A DNA stretch of 64,000 nt from the NCBI GenBank assembly GCA_964640085.1, contig CAZXFA010000009.1, forward strand, positions 1-64,000, read 5' to 3'. Positions within the stretch are counted from its first letter, which is position 1; every line of letters begins with the position of its first letter. Below the pieces are notes generated by a model. The model ran no database searches, had not been told where the DNA came from, and worked only from the letters and a program-made list of their open reading frames with translations. This document shows, piece by piece, positions 24,100 to 32,023 of this stretch. This stretch comes from CAZXFA01 sp964640085 (GTDB lineage Bacteria > Actinomycetota > UBA4738 > HRBIN12). The position numbers and the translations under genes are program-made.

Positions 24100-25071
24100 T
24101 CAGTTCCGTTCCATCTGCGGCAGGGCCTCGAGCGCCGCCGCCACCTCGTCCTCGCGCCAGATCGTGCTCCACCGCTGCACGATCACCCCGTCGGCGCCGA
24201 CCAGGAACAGCCAGGGCTCGGTGAGCTCGCCGTCCCGGAACAGCCAGTCCGCCGCGGCCCGGTTGATCGCCTGGCCCTCGAAGTCGCGCCAGATCTCGAC
24301 GTGGATGAAGACCGCGCGGTCACTGTAGCTCCCGGCCAGCCCCTCCACCATCTCCGTCACGGGCCCGCAGAACCGGCTCACGCAGAACACGGGTGTCGAG
24401 AAGAGGATCAGGGCGGGACGCCCCTCCTCCACGGCGCGGGCGATCGTCCACCGATGGAGGTCGGGATCGGGGATCCGGTCCTCGGTCGTGGCTCGCGAGT
24501 CGATCGCCGCCTCCGGGACGTCCTGGGAGCGGATGGTGAGGTTCTCCGTGGCGAGCGCCGCCCGTCCCGGAGCCGGCAGGGCCGGTTCCTCGCGGACCGC
24601 GAACGTGGTCCGCGCCCGCTGTGCGCCGAGGCCCTCGACGTCGGCGGTCACGAGCACCTGCCAGAACCCCGCCCGGTCGAACGTGACCCCGTCGGCCCGG
24701 TAGACGCCCCGACCCTCCGACGGGGTGGTCACGGTCGGGCTCCCCGTCCCTTCCGCGGTTCCGGGGGTCGGGAGGTACACCGCGACAGCGCCGGGACCCG
24801 GCTGGGGATCGGTCGGCTCGGCCGCGGTCCCCACGTAGCTGAACGCGAGGTCCGCGCTCCCGAAGCTCACCAGGTTCCCGTCCCCCAGCACCAGCCCGAT
24901 CGCCACCTGCTGGGGAGCCCCGGCGTACAGGTCCGCGCTGGCGAGGAACGCCTGCATCTGCTGCGGCTCGGAGGTCGTGGGGCCGGCCACCGATCCTCCC
25001 TCGCCGTTCGAGCAGGCCGTGAAGATGATCGTCAGGACGACGGAGGATGCGAGGAGCCTGATCCCGGGCAC
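24100..25071 (-). CDS. Lipoprotein with thioredoxin-like domain
   Basis: The GTG start gives 323 residues with a lipobox ending FTAC (Cys about residue 19), so it is an exported lipoprotein. The first half is a beta-rich domain containing VYRADGVTFDRAGFWQVLVTA. The second half is thioredoxin-like: ALILFSTPVFCVSRFCGP and EPWLFLVGADGVIVQRWST. The cysteines sit as CVSRFC, spaced by four residues instead of the usual two, which may suit metal or a different disulphide. SCO/TlpA-like function is possible but not established. Confidence 0.72.
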   Translation of the reverse strand: MPGIRLLASSVVLTIIFTACSNGEGGSVAGPTTSEPQQMQAFLASADLYAGAPQQVAIGLVLGDGNLVSFGSADLAFSYVGTAAEPTDPQPGPGAVAVYLPTPGTAEGTGSPTVTTPSEGRGVYRADGVTFDRAGFWQVLVTADVEGLGAQRARTTFAVREEPALPAPGRAALATENLTIRSQDVPEAAIDSRATTEDRIPDPDLHRWTIARAVEEGRPALILFSTPVFCVSRFCGPVTEMVEGLAGSYSDRAVFIHVEIWRDFEGQAINRAAADWLFRDGELTEPWLFLVGADGVIVQRWSTIWREDEVAAALEALPQMERN

Positions 25072-25102
25072 GGGACCATCTTCCCGTCTCAGCCCCCCAA
25101 CG

Positions 25103-25546
25103 TCAGGTCGGGCAGGGCGGGGCGGGCACCTCCAGGACGTCCAGGGCCACCCTGGTGGCCGCGAGGAGGTCCTCGACATCGGCGACGAACCCGTCCGGGA
25201 GCTCGTCGCCCGCCAGGTCTGCCTCGATCCGCTGCTTGGCCGTCAGCAGGTCCGCCGCAGCGCTCCGGTCCACCTCCTCGACGTCGGCGGCGAGCTGGTG
25301 GAGGGTCTCGTGCAAGCGGTCGTGGAAGACGGTCTCGGCGGTCCGGAGATCCGAAGCGTCCCGGATCTCGCACAGGCCCAGGATGGCTCGCTCGGCCGGC
25401 GAGAGATCGGCCGGGCCCTCCGGCGCGGGAGCGCCCGAACAGGCCGTCGCGAGCATCGCGATCAGGACCACCCGCACGAGGTCAGACCGGGCCCTCGTGG
25501 CCTCCACCCGCGCGCTCCAACGTCGATCCGTCCACGAGGGGATCAT
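25103..25546 (-). CDS. Small putative lipoprotein
   Basis: From the ATG at 25546 the product has 147 residues with a basic N-terminus, hydrophobic VRVVLIAMLATAC and a cysteine fitting a weak lipobox (ATAC). The mature part is helical and acidic, with two further cysteines (GLCEIRD and the C-terminal PPCPT). It lies 31 nt upstream of the thioredoxin-like lipoprotein gene on the same strand, so the two may act together. The exact start is uncertain because the N-terminal region is long for a signal peptide. Confidence 0.6.
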   Translation of the reverse strand: MIPSWTDRRWSARVEATRARSDLVRVVLIAMLATACSGAPAPEGPADLSPAERAILGLCEIRDASDLRTAETVFHDRLHETLHQLAADVEEVDRSAAADLLTAKQRIEADLAGDELPDGFVADVEDLLAATRVALDVLEVPAPPCPT

Positions 25547-25578
25547 CGTCCCCGGAGGCCCCTTCCCGAGCCCTGCGT

Positions 25579-26184
25579 TCAGTGGCCGAGCGCGCCCTCG
25601 AGCTCGAGCAGGTACGCCTTGCGCCACTCCTGGCCACCGTACCGCCCGATGCCCCCGGTGGACGGGACGACCCGGTGACAAGGCACGACGATCGGAACGG
25701 GGTTGTCGTGCAGGGCGTTCCCGGCCGCCCGCGCCGCGCGCGGGCTCCCCGCGCGCTTGGCGACCTCACCGTAGGTTGCCACTGACCCGAACGGGATCCG
25801 GGCCGTCTGTTCGAGCACGCGGCGGGAGAACCCCGGATGCGTGAGCGCCCAGTCCACCGTGGCGCGGAAGCGCCGCAGCCGGCCCTCGAAGTAGGCGTCC
25901 AGGTCCCGTCGGAGCGGATCGGTGACCCGCGGGTCCTCCAGCACGCGCGGCGAGATCTCGGACGCGAGTTCCTCCAGCACGACGTCGACGGGTTCCTCGG
26001 GGTACGCCAGCCGGACGAGCCCGCCCCGGCTGGCGGCGATCAGCAGACGTCCCACCGGGGAGTCGATCGTCGTGAAGCCCACGTCGACCAGCCCGGCTCG
26101 GCGCGCCCGCGCGCCCACGCGGTCCGCGGCCCGTTGCGAGGCCGCCTCGAGCTCCTCCGTCCATCGGAGCCGCAGCTCCCTCAT
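25579..26184 (-). CDS. ogt: Methylated-DNA--[protein]-cysteine S-methyltransferase
   Basis: The 201-residue protein removes O6-methylguanine lesions by transferring the methyl group to its own Cys169. The active site PIVVPCHRVV and the preceding RIPFGSVATYGEVA and RAAGNALHDNP match the MGMT/Ogt family; the N-terminal part is the usual ribonuclease-like domain. It is a single-use enzyme. Its ATG overlaps the stop of the sigma-factor gene by 4 nt (ATGA), so the two are translationally coupled. Confidence 0.93.
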   Translation of the reverse strand: MRELRLRWTEELEAASQRAADRVGARARRAGLVDVGFTTIDSPVGRLLIAASRGGLVRLAYPEEPVDVVLEELASEISPRVLEDPRVTDPLRRDLDAYFEGRLRRFRATVDWALTHPGFSRRVLEQTARIPFGSVATYGEVAKRAGSPRAARAAGNALHDNPVPIVVPCHRVVPSTGGIGRYGGQEWRKAYLLELEGALGH

Positions 26185-26660
26185 CGTCCCGCTCCTTGCA
26201 TCGTGCGGAGCTTGCGTCGTCCCTCGTACGCGTTGGCCCGAGCGGCCTCCTCGCTGGTCCCCAGCGCCTCGGCCACCTGCGCGTAGGTGAGATCCAGCAC
26301 GTAGCGGTGGATCACCGCCGCCCGTTGCATCGGCGGGAGCGAGGCCACCGCCCGCCAGAGCTCGGGCTCCCCATCCTCCCGTTCCGGTGCCGGTCGCTCG
26401 GGGACCTCCTCCACCGGCACCGGCCGACGTCTCCGGGCCCGCCAATGGTCCAGGGCCTTCCGCGTCGCGATCGTGATCAGCCATCCCTTCAGGTTCGAGG
26501 CCTCCCGCAGCTTTGGGTAGGCCCGCAGCGCGGACAGGAACGTCTCCTGGAAGCAGTCGTCGGCCTCCTGCGGGCCGACCGCGGCGACCAGGAATCGATA
26601 CACGTCCATCCGATGCTCCTCCAGGAGCCGCTGGAACGGCGGAAGCTCCATCCGCCGCAT
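26181..26660 (-). CDS. ECF-type RNA polymerase sigma factor
   Basis: The 159-residue protein has sigma region 2 (VYRFLVAAVGPQEADDCFQETFLSALR, core and -10 binding) and region 4 (LPPMQRAAVIHRYVLDLTYAQVAEALG, an HTH for -35 binding). The linker and length are typical of extracytoplasmic-function sigma factors. No anti-sigma gene is adjacent; instead it is coupled by a 4-nt overlap to ogt, which suggests control of a DNA-alkylation response (inference). GGAGCG lies just upstream of the ATG. Confidence 0.9.
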   Translation of the reverse strand: MRRMELPPFQRLLEEHRMDVYRFLVAAVGPQEADDCFQETFLSALRAYPKLREASNLKGWLITIATRKALDHWRARRRRPVPVEEVPERPAPEREDGEPELWRAVASLPPMQRAAVIHRYVLDLTYAQVAEALGTSEEAARANAYEGRRKLRTMQGAGR

Positions 26661-26698
26661 CGAACGCTCCGACCCGCGCCCGCGTGAGACGCGCGCGC

Positions 26699-27442
26699 TC
26701 ACACGACCGGCCACGGATACGGCCGTCCAGGCCCGGGATGGGGGAACCTGCCGAGCTCGATCAGCCGGACGAGCCGTCGGTGGACGGCCTCGACCTCCGC
26801 CTGCGAGAGAAGAACCTGGAGCGCTCGCCCGGTCGGGCCCTCGGTGAGCCGGTCTCCGAGCGCCCGGAGGTCGGCGAGCGCGTCGGGCGGGATCGGCTCG
26901 CCGGCGAAGTCCCAGATCACGGTGCGGAGCTTCGGCTCCTCGTGGAAGCACACGCCATGGTCGACCACGAAGACCTCGCCGTCCGCCGCGCGGAGGCAGT
27001 GGCCGGACTTGCGGTCGGCGTTGTTGGCCACCGCGTCGAACAGCGCGATCCGCCGGAACTCGTCGGGCCGGTCCTCTCGCATCGTGAAGTAGTGCTCGCG
27101 CGGGTCGAAGTCCACGAACAGCTGGACCGAGCCTGGGCCGAACGGACCATCGCGCAGCACGGTGGGCGGGACCCTCGGCCACCCGATCTCGTCGGCCAGC
27201 ACCCACGCGGCCACCTCCCGCCGGCACAGGGTCCGGTCCGGGAAGTCCCAGAGCGGGGCCTCCCCGGCCTCCGGCTTGTACACCACCAGCGCCTGCCCGT
27301 CCCCGCGCACCACCCGGGACAGGTAGGTGTGGTTCGAGGCCCGGGGGAGCAGCCCCAGCGGCTCGAGCTCGCCGTGCTCGAGCAGCTCCGGCGGAGCGCT
27401 CAGGCCGCGGAGGGTCCCCGATGACCGTTCATCGCGGGGCAC
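26699..27442 (-). CDS. SCO1664 family protein (PI3/4-kinase-like fold)
   Basis: The 247-residue protein carries kinase-like blocks HTYLSRVVRGDGQALVVYKP, FDAVANNADRKSGHCL and EVFVVDHGVCF, matching the actinobacterial SCO1664 family, which has a phosphatidylinositol-kinase-like fold but no proven reaction. It forms the conserved trio with the DUF3090 and phosphatase genes immediately upstream. The GTG start lies inside the DUF3090 gene, giving a 43-nt overlap; a later start is possible. Confidence 0.82.
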   Translation of the reverse strand: MPRDERSSGTLRGLSAPPELLEHGELEPLGLLPRASNHTYLSRVVRGDGQALVVYKPEAGEAPLWDFPDRTLCRREVAAWVLADEIGWPRVPPTVLRDGPFGPGSVQLFVDFDPREHYFTMREDRPDEFRRIALFDAVANNADRKSGHCLRAADGEVFVVDHGVCFHEEPKLRTVIWDFAGEPIPPDALADLRALGDRLTEGPTGRALQVLLSQAEVEAVHRRLVRLIELGRFPHPGPGRPYPWPVV

Positions 27443-27930
27443 GTGTGTCCCTCCGGGTCCATTGGGTTGCCGCAGTAACGGCATCGCGGTCGGCCGCGCG
27501 CCGCGACGGCGGCGCCGTGGCGCGACAGCGCCAGCATCTGCTCGCGAGTGGCCCACAGGCGGACGCGATCGGGCTCTCGCTCCTCCGCCCCGCCCTCATC
27601 CGCCGCCCGCTCGTCCTCGGGGACGAGCTCCTCCAGCTCCAGCAGCATCAGGTCCCGCGCCTCCGCGTACCCTATCGACAGGCGCCCGGCGCGCCAGACC
27701 GGATCCAGCGGAGGTTCCAGCTCCAGCTCCTCCTCCGGTGGGCCCTCGCCGGTCTCCTCGTCGAGGGTCGAGAGGATCTCCAGGATCGAGGTCGACAGGA
27801 GCTCCACCTGCTGCTTCTCCACCAGGACGGTGACCACCTGTGATCCGCTGCGCGCCTGGATGAAGAAGGTTCGCTCGCCGGGTTCGCCCACGGCTCCCGC
27901 CGTGACCTTGTCGACCGGGTCGAGCTCCAT
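27400..27930 (-). CDS. DUF3090 family protein
   Basis: The 176-residue protein has the family pattern DKVTAGAVGEPGERTFFIQAR near the start and LWATREQMLALSRHG followed by a zinc-ribbon-like end, RCRYCGNPMDPEGHTCP (four Cys). DUF3090 proteins occur in Actinobacteria next to the SCO1664 family and the MSMEG_4193 phosphatase; the function is unknown. GAGGA 7 nt upstream supports the ATG at 27930. Confidence 0.85.
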   Translation of the reverse strand: MELDPVDKVTAGAVGEPGERTFFIQARSGSQVVTVLVEKQQVELLSTSILEILSTLDEETGEGPPEEELELEPPLDPVWRAGRLSIGYAEARDLMLLELEELVPEDERAADEGGAEEREPDRVRLWATREQMLALSRHGAAVAARGRPRCRYCGNPMDPEGHTCPAMNGHRGPSAA

Positions 27931-27934
27931 CCAC

Positions 27935-28588
27935 CTATCCTCGCACCTTCCCACGAGGGCGCCGTGGGGTGCGCGGCACCGGTCGCAGCGCGCCCAGGTC
28001 GCCCGTGTCGTTCATGCGGAGGAGTCGCGGGATCCGATCCCCGAGCGTCACGACGCTGATCGAGCCCGGATCCACGCTCAGCCGCTGGAGGTGGTCGGCG
28101 TGCATCCCGGCGACGTGCGCCACCACGAGGCGGATCACGTCGGCGTGCGAGACGATCGCCACGACTTCCCGGGGGTGCTCCTCCGCGATGGCCCGGACCT
28201 CGGCCACGGCCCGCTCCTGTACCCCGAGCAGGCTCTCGCCCCCCGGGAAGCGGGCGGCCGATGGCGCCTGCTGGATCGTACGCCACAGCGTGGTCCGGCG
28301 CGCCCGAGCGATCGAACGGCCGGTCCAATCGCCGTAGTCGACCTCGATCAACGCCCGGCGCGTTCGGACCGGGAGACCGCGGGACCGGGCGAGCGGGGCG
28401 GCCGTCTCGCGGCACCGTTCGAGCGGGCTCGAGTAGACCGCGGCGATGGGGACCCCGTCGAGCCGGTCCACCAGTCGGGCGGCCTCCTCGCGCCCCCTCC
28501 GGTTCAGGTGCACGCCGCGGGCCCAGCCGGTCAGATGGCGGCCCGCGGCGTCCGTGTGGGCGTGCCGGACGAGCACCAGGACGGTCAC
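27935..28588 (-). CDS. Histidine phosphatase (MSMEG_4193 type, phosphomutase-like)
   Basis: The 217-residue protein belongs to the phosphoglycerate-mutase/histidine-phosphatase superfamily. The catalytic RHG motif appears as VRHAHTD with its phospho-histidine at about residue 9, with YSSPLERCRETA and the second histidine in IVSHADVIRL. The substrate is unknown. It is the first gene of the actinobacterial trio; four nt separate it from DUF3090. A GTG at 28606 is an alternative start. Confidence 0.88.
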   Translation of the reverse strand: MTVLVLVRHAHTDAAGRHLTGWARGVHLNRRGREEAARLVDRLDGVPIAAVYSSPLERCRETAAPLARSRGLPVRTRRALIEVDYGDWTGRSIARARRTTLWRTIQQAPSAARFPGGESLLGVQERAVAEVRAIAEEHPREVVAIVSHADVIRLVVAHVAGMHADHLQRLSVDPGSISVVTLGDRIPRLLRMNDTGDLGALRPVPRTPRRPRGKVRG

Positions 28589-28634
28589 GCCGGCAAGGGT
28601 ACCCACCAGCGCGATGTGGCAGCGGCCGGCCGCG

Positions 28635-29786
28635 TCAGTCCGGGGCCGCGGGGAGTCGCACCTCGAACCGCGAGCCTCGTCCGAGCTCGCTGTCCACGGA
28701 GACCCGACCGCCGTGGTTCTCCACGACGTGCCTCACGATCGAGAGCCCGAGGCCGGTGCCGCCCGTCTCGCGGGAGCGCGCGCGGTCCACGCGGTAGAAG
28801 CGCTCGAACACCCGAGGTAGGTCGCGGCTGGGGATCCCGATCCCCGTGTCCCTGACGATCAGGAAGACCTCGGGGCGCTCCGTGGCGAGCTCCACCTCCA
28901 CCAGCCCTCCCGGCCTCGTGTACTGGATCGCGTTGTCGACGAGGTTGCGGACCAGGAGCGCCAGGTCGCGTGCCGAGCCTCGGACCGGCGGGACCGGTGT
29001 GGCCCGAAGGGACAGCTCGAGCCCGGCCTCGGCGGCGGTCTCCTCGAAGCGTTCGACCTCGTCGCGCACCACGGCATCCAGGGCCACGCGCTCACCGAGC
29101 TCGCTCCCGGACTCGAGACGGGAGAGGTCGAGGAGATCCTCCACGATCCGCGAGAGGCGGATCGCCTCGTGCTCCAGCTGGCCTGCGAAGCGTCGGAGCA
29201 CGGTCGGGTCCTGGTCGGCCGACGAGGCGATCGTCTCGGCGGCGGCGCGGATCGAGGCGGCGGGCGTCTTGAGCTCGTGCGAGGCGTTGGCGACGAAGTC
29301 GCGGCGGATCGCCTCGGTCCTTCGGGCCTCGGTCACGTCGCTCACGACGAGCAGGACCGACCCGTCGTCGCCGACAGGCGTGGCCGTCCCGCGGAGCCAT
29401 CGGGGTGGGGTCCCCGTCTCCACCTCGGTCATGGCGGTCTCCACGTCCCGCGTGGCCGGCGTGATCAGGTCGCGGAGCGGGAGCGGGAGGATGGCCTCGA
29501 TCGTTCCGGGACGCGACCCGAGGTGCCGCTCGACGGCTGGATTCGCGAACCGGATCCGCCCGTCCGCTCCGAAGAGGAGCACGCCGTCCTCCATCGAGGA
29601 CAGGACGAGCGCCATCGCGCGGCGTTCCTCCTCCGCGGTCCGGGTCCGATCGAGGATCTGCTCGAACCAGCCCCGCCGCTCGGTCTCGAGTTGCCGAACG
29701 CGAGCGCCGGTCCAACGGAGGACGACCCCGACCCCCACGGCGAAGGCAAGGACCGCAACGCCGCCGACGAGGACCCACCCCTCCAC
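28635..29786 (-). CDS. phoR: PhoR-like sensor histidine kinase
   Basis: The 383-residue protein has one membrane helix (about 4-24), a PAS domain (SSMEDGVLLFGADGRIRFAN), HisKA with His170 in FVANASHELKTPAASI, and HATPase boxes NLVDNAIQYT, DTGIGIP and GGTGLGLSIV. It should phosphorylate the PhoP/PhoB-type regulator at 34553 when phosphate is scarce, in concert with PstSCAB-PhoU. Kinase and regulator genes are separated by the pst operon and transcribed in opposite directions. The GTG at 29786 aligns with family starts and leaves the Pho-box region free. Confidence 0.92.
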   Translation of the reverse strand: MEGWVLVGGVAVLAFAVGVGVVLRWTGARVRQLETERRGWFEQILDRTRTAEEERRAMALVLSSMEDGVLLFGADGRIRFANPAVERHLGSRPGTIEAILPLPLRDLITPATRDVETAMTEVETGTPPRWLRGTATPVGDDGSVLLVVSDVTEARRTEAIRRDFVANASHELKTPAASIRAAAETIASSADQDPTVLRRFAGQLEHEAIRLSRIVEDLLDLSRLESGSELGERVALDAVVRDEVERFEETAAEAGLELSLRATPVPPVRGSARDLALLVRNLVDNAIQYTRPGGLVEVELATERPEVFLIVRDTGIGIPSRDLPRVFERFYRVDRARSRETGGTGLGLSIVRHVVENHGGRVSVDSELGRGSRFEVRLPAAPD

Positions 29787-29870
29787 GGGCCGAGTGTAGA
29801 GGCCGCGTCCCGGGCCATGACCAGCCGCGGCCGCCGGTGGGCGACCGGCGCGTTCACGTCCCCGGAGGTC

Positions 29871-29909
29871 GTTCAGATGGCGTTCACATCCGTGCCCGGG
29901 CCCGTTCAC
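29871..29909 (+). promoter_or_regulatory. PHO box: 11-nt periodic GTTCA repeats upstream of pstS
   Basis: GTTCA occurs at 29871, 29882 and 29904, in 11-nt phase, with a degenerate unit at 29893. An out-of-phase GTTCAC lies at 29852. PhoP binding sites in Streptomyces are 11-nt direct repeats of GTTCACC. A -10-like TAGCGT at 29920-29925 follows. The site would activate pstS under phosphate limitation and may also serve phoR on the other strand. Confidence 0.75.
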
Positions 29910-29964
29910 GGGCCCTCGGTAGCGTGCCCGGTGACCAGGGGGCGCCCGGATCGGAGGAGGCCAG

Positions 29965-30972
29965 ATGGTCAAGCGGAAGTGGGCAGCGGTGGCCGGCCTC
30001 GCTGCGCTCGCGATCGTGGGCGCCGCGTGCTCGGACGGCGCGAGCGGAAGCGCCGTCGGCGGGGCCGACGGTGGCGCGCTGACCGGCTCGCTCAACATCT
30101 CGGGTTCCTCGACCGTCGAGCCGATCACGTCGCTCGTCGCCGAGAAGTTCCAGGCGCAGAGCCCGGGCGTGCAGATCGCCGTGGACGGCCCGGGGACGAG
30201 CGATGGCTTCGAGCTCTTCTGCAACGGCGAGACCGACATCAGCGACGCCTCCCGCCAGATCAAGGAGGAGGAGATCGCGGAGTGCGCGGAGAACGGCATC
30301 GAGCCGATCGAGATCGAGGTCGGTCTCGATGCCCTCACCGTGATCGGCAACCCCGCTAGCCCGATCGACTGCCTGAACTTCGCAGACCTGTACGCGCTGT
30401 TCGGCCCCGAGTCCGAGGGTTTCGCGAGCTGGTCGGACGCGAACGCGCTGGCGGCCGAGGTCGGCGCCACCGGGGGCTTCCCCGACGTGCCGCTCACGAT
30501 CGTGGCGCCGGGTGAGGAGTCGGGGACCTATGGCTCGTTCATCGAGATCGCCCTGGAGGGGATCATGGGGGAGCGCGGACAGCCCACCGAGCTCCGTGCG
30601 GACTACCAGATCTCGGCCGACGACAACGTGATCGTCGATAACGCGGTGGGGACGGAGTCCGGCCTGGGGTTCGTCGGGTTCTCGTTCGCGATCAACGCCG
30701 GCGACTCCACCAAGCGGTTCCTGATCGACGGCGGCGAGGGGTGCGTGGAGCCGAGCGAGGAGAACGTGATCAATGGCACGTACCCGATCTCGCGCTCGCT
30801 CTACATCTACGTGAACCCCAACAAGCTCGACGAGAACCCGGCCGTCCAACCCTTCGTCGACTACTACCTGTCGGACGAGGGGATCGCCTCGGTGACCGAG
30901 GTCCAGTACGTCGCGCTTCCGAGCGACCGGCTTGAGGCCGCCCGGAGCGCGTGGGGATCGGCCACTGCATGA
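29965..30972 (+). CDS. pstS: Phosphate-binding lipoprotein PstS
   Basis: The 335-residue protein captures phosphate for the PstCAB importer. A signal peptide ends in lipobox VGAAC (Cys22). Phosphate-contact motifs include ISGSSTVEPIT, GTSDGFELFCNGETDISDASR and APGEESGTYGSF. GGAGGAGG is 3-4 nt before the ATG. It is the first gene of the pst operon behind the PHO box; a 106-nt spacer to pstC may permit excess PstS. Confidence 0.95.
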   Translation: MVKRKWAAVAGLAALAIVGAACSDGASGSAVGGADGGALTGSLNISGSSTVEPITSLVAEKFQAQSPGVQIAVDGPGTSDGFELFCNGETDISDASRQIKEEEIAECAENGIEPIEIEVGLDALTVIGNPASPIDCLNFADLYALFGPESEGFASWSDANALAAEVGATGGFPDVPLTIVAPGEESGTYGSFIEIALEGIMGERGQPTELRADYQISADDNVIVDNAVGTESGLGFVGFSFAINAGDSTKRFLIDGGEGCVEPSEENVINGTYPISRSLYIYVNPNKLDENPAVQPFVDYYLSDEGIASVTEVQYVALPSDRLEAARSAWGSATA

Positions 30973-31078
30973 GCCCGAACGACCGACCGAACGGGTGCGG
31001 GAGGGGTCGGGTCGTCCCACTCCCCCTGTCGCGGACGGAGAACGGCGGAGCCTGAGCGGCGATGGGGAGGAACGGAGG

Positions 31079-32023
31079 ATGGGGCAGATCGTGGCCCCCA
31101 GCCGGGGACTGACGCTCACGGACCTGCGCGGCGCCCGCGCGCGGCACCGGCGCGAGCGCAGGATGCGTGCGCTCTTCTTCTCGGCGGCGTTCCTCTCGGT
31201 GGTGATCAGCGTTGCGATCGTCGCCTCCCTCGCGGGAGGCGCGTTCGACTTCCTGCGGAAGGTAGATCCCGGAACGCTCTGGTCCCGGGGATGGTTCCCG
31301 CGCCGGAACCTGTTCGACGTCAAGACGATCTTCGCCGGCACGGTGATGGTCTCGGTGATCGCGATCGTCGTCGCCGCCCCGCTCGGGCTCGGTTCCGCGC
31401 TGTACCTGTCGGAGTACGCGAGCCCTCGGGCCCGTCGGTTCCTCAAGCCCATCCTGGAGACGCTCGCCTCGGTCCCGAGCGTCGTGATGGCCTTCTTCGC
31501 CCTCCGGTTCATCAGTCCGGAGGTCGTTCAGGGGTTCTTCGGGAGCGACGTGCCGCTGTTCAACATCGCCGCGGCCGGCCTCGCCGTGGGCCTGCTGGTC
31601 ACGCCGCTCGTCGCATCCGTCGCCGAGGACGCGATGCACGCGGTCCCGAGCTCGCTCCGCGAGGCGGCCGTCGGGCTCGGTGCGCGTCGCCGGACCACGA
31701 GCGTTCGGGTCGTGATGCCGGCCGCCGTTTCGGGCATCACGGCCGCGCTGATCCTGGGCGTGTCGCGCGCGATCGGGGAGACGATGATCGTGGCCATCGT
31801 CGCCGGCGGGACCGGTGGGTCCCTGTTCTCGCTCGATCCGCTGAAGGGCGGGCAGACGATGACGGCAGCGATCACCGCCCTGGCCACCGGCTCGGACCAG
31901 GTCCGGGGCTCCGGTCCCGCCTATCCGAGCCTGTTCTTCGTAGGGATGCTGCTCTTCCTGGTCACCCTGGGACTGAACCTGATGTCCGAGCGCTTCGTTC
32001 GCCGGGTCCGGAGGCGGTACTGA
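31079..32023 (+). CDS. pstC: Phosphate ABC transporter permease PstC
   Basis: The 314-residue inner-membrane permease has six hydrophobic helices and the ABC-binding EAA loop (SSLREAAVGLGARRRTTSVRV). TIFAGTVMVSVIAIVVAAPLG and ILGVSRAIGETMIV match PstC. GGGGAGG 8 nt upstream supports the ATG at 31079 over the longer frame. Its stop shares one base with the pstA start. Confidence 0.95.
   Translation: MGQIVAPSRGLTLTDLRGARARHRRERRMRALFFSAAFLSVVISVAIVASLAGGAFDFLRKVDPGTLWSRGWFPRRNLFDVKTIFAGTVMVSVIAIVVAAPLGLGSALYLSEYASPRARRFLKPILETLASVPSVVMAFFALRFISPEVVQGFFGSDVPLFNIAAAGLAVGLLVTPLVASVAEDAMHAVPSSLREAAVGLGARRRTTSVRVVMPAAVSGITAALILGVSRAIGETMIVAIVAGGTGGSLFSLDPLKGGQTMTAAITALATGSDQVRGSGPAYPSLFFVGMLLFLVTLGLNLMSERFVRRVRRRY

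Noticed and set aside
28635..30497. PhoR read as a 620-residue protein starting at 30497
   Set aside because: The extension runs antisense through pstS and the Pho box and has no homology; the GTG at 29786 gives the normal family length.
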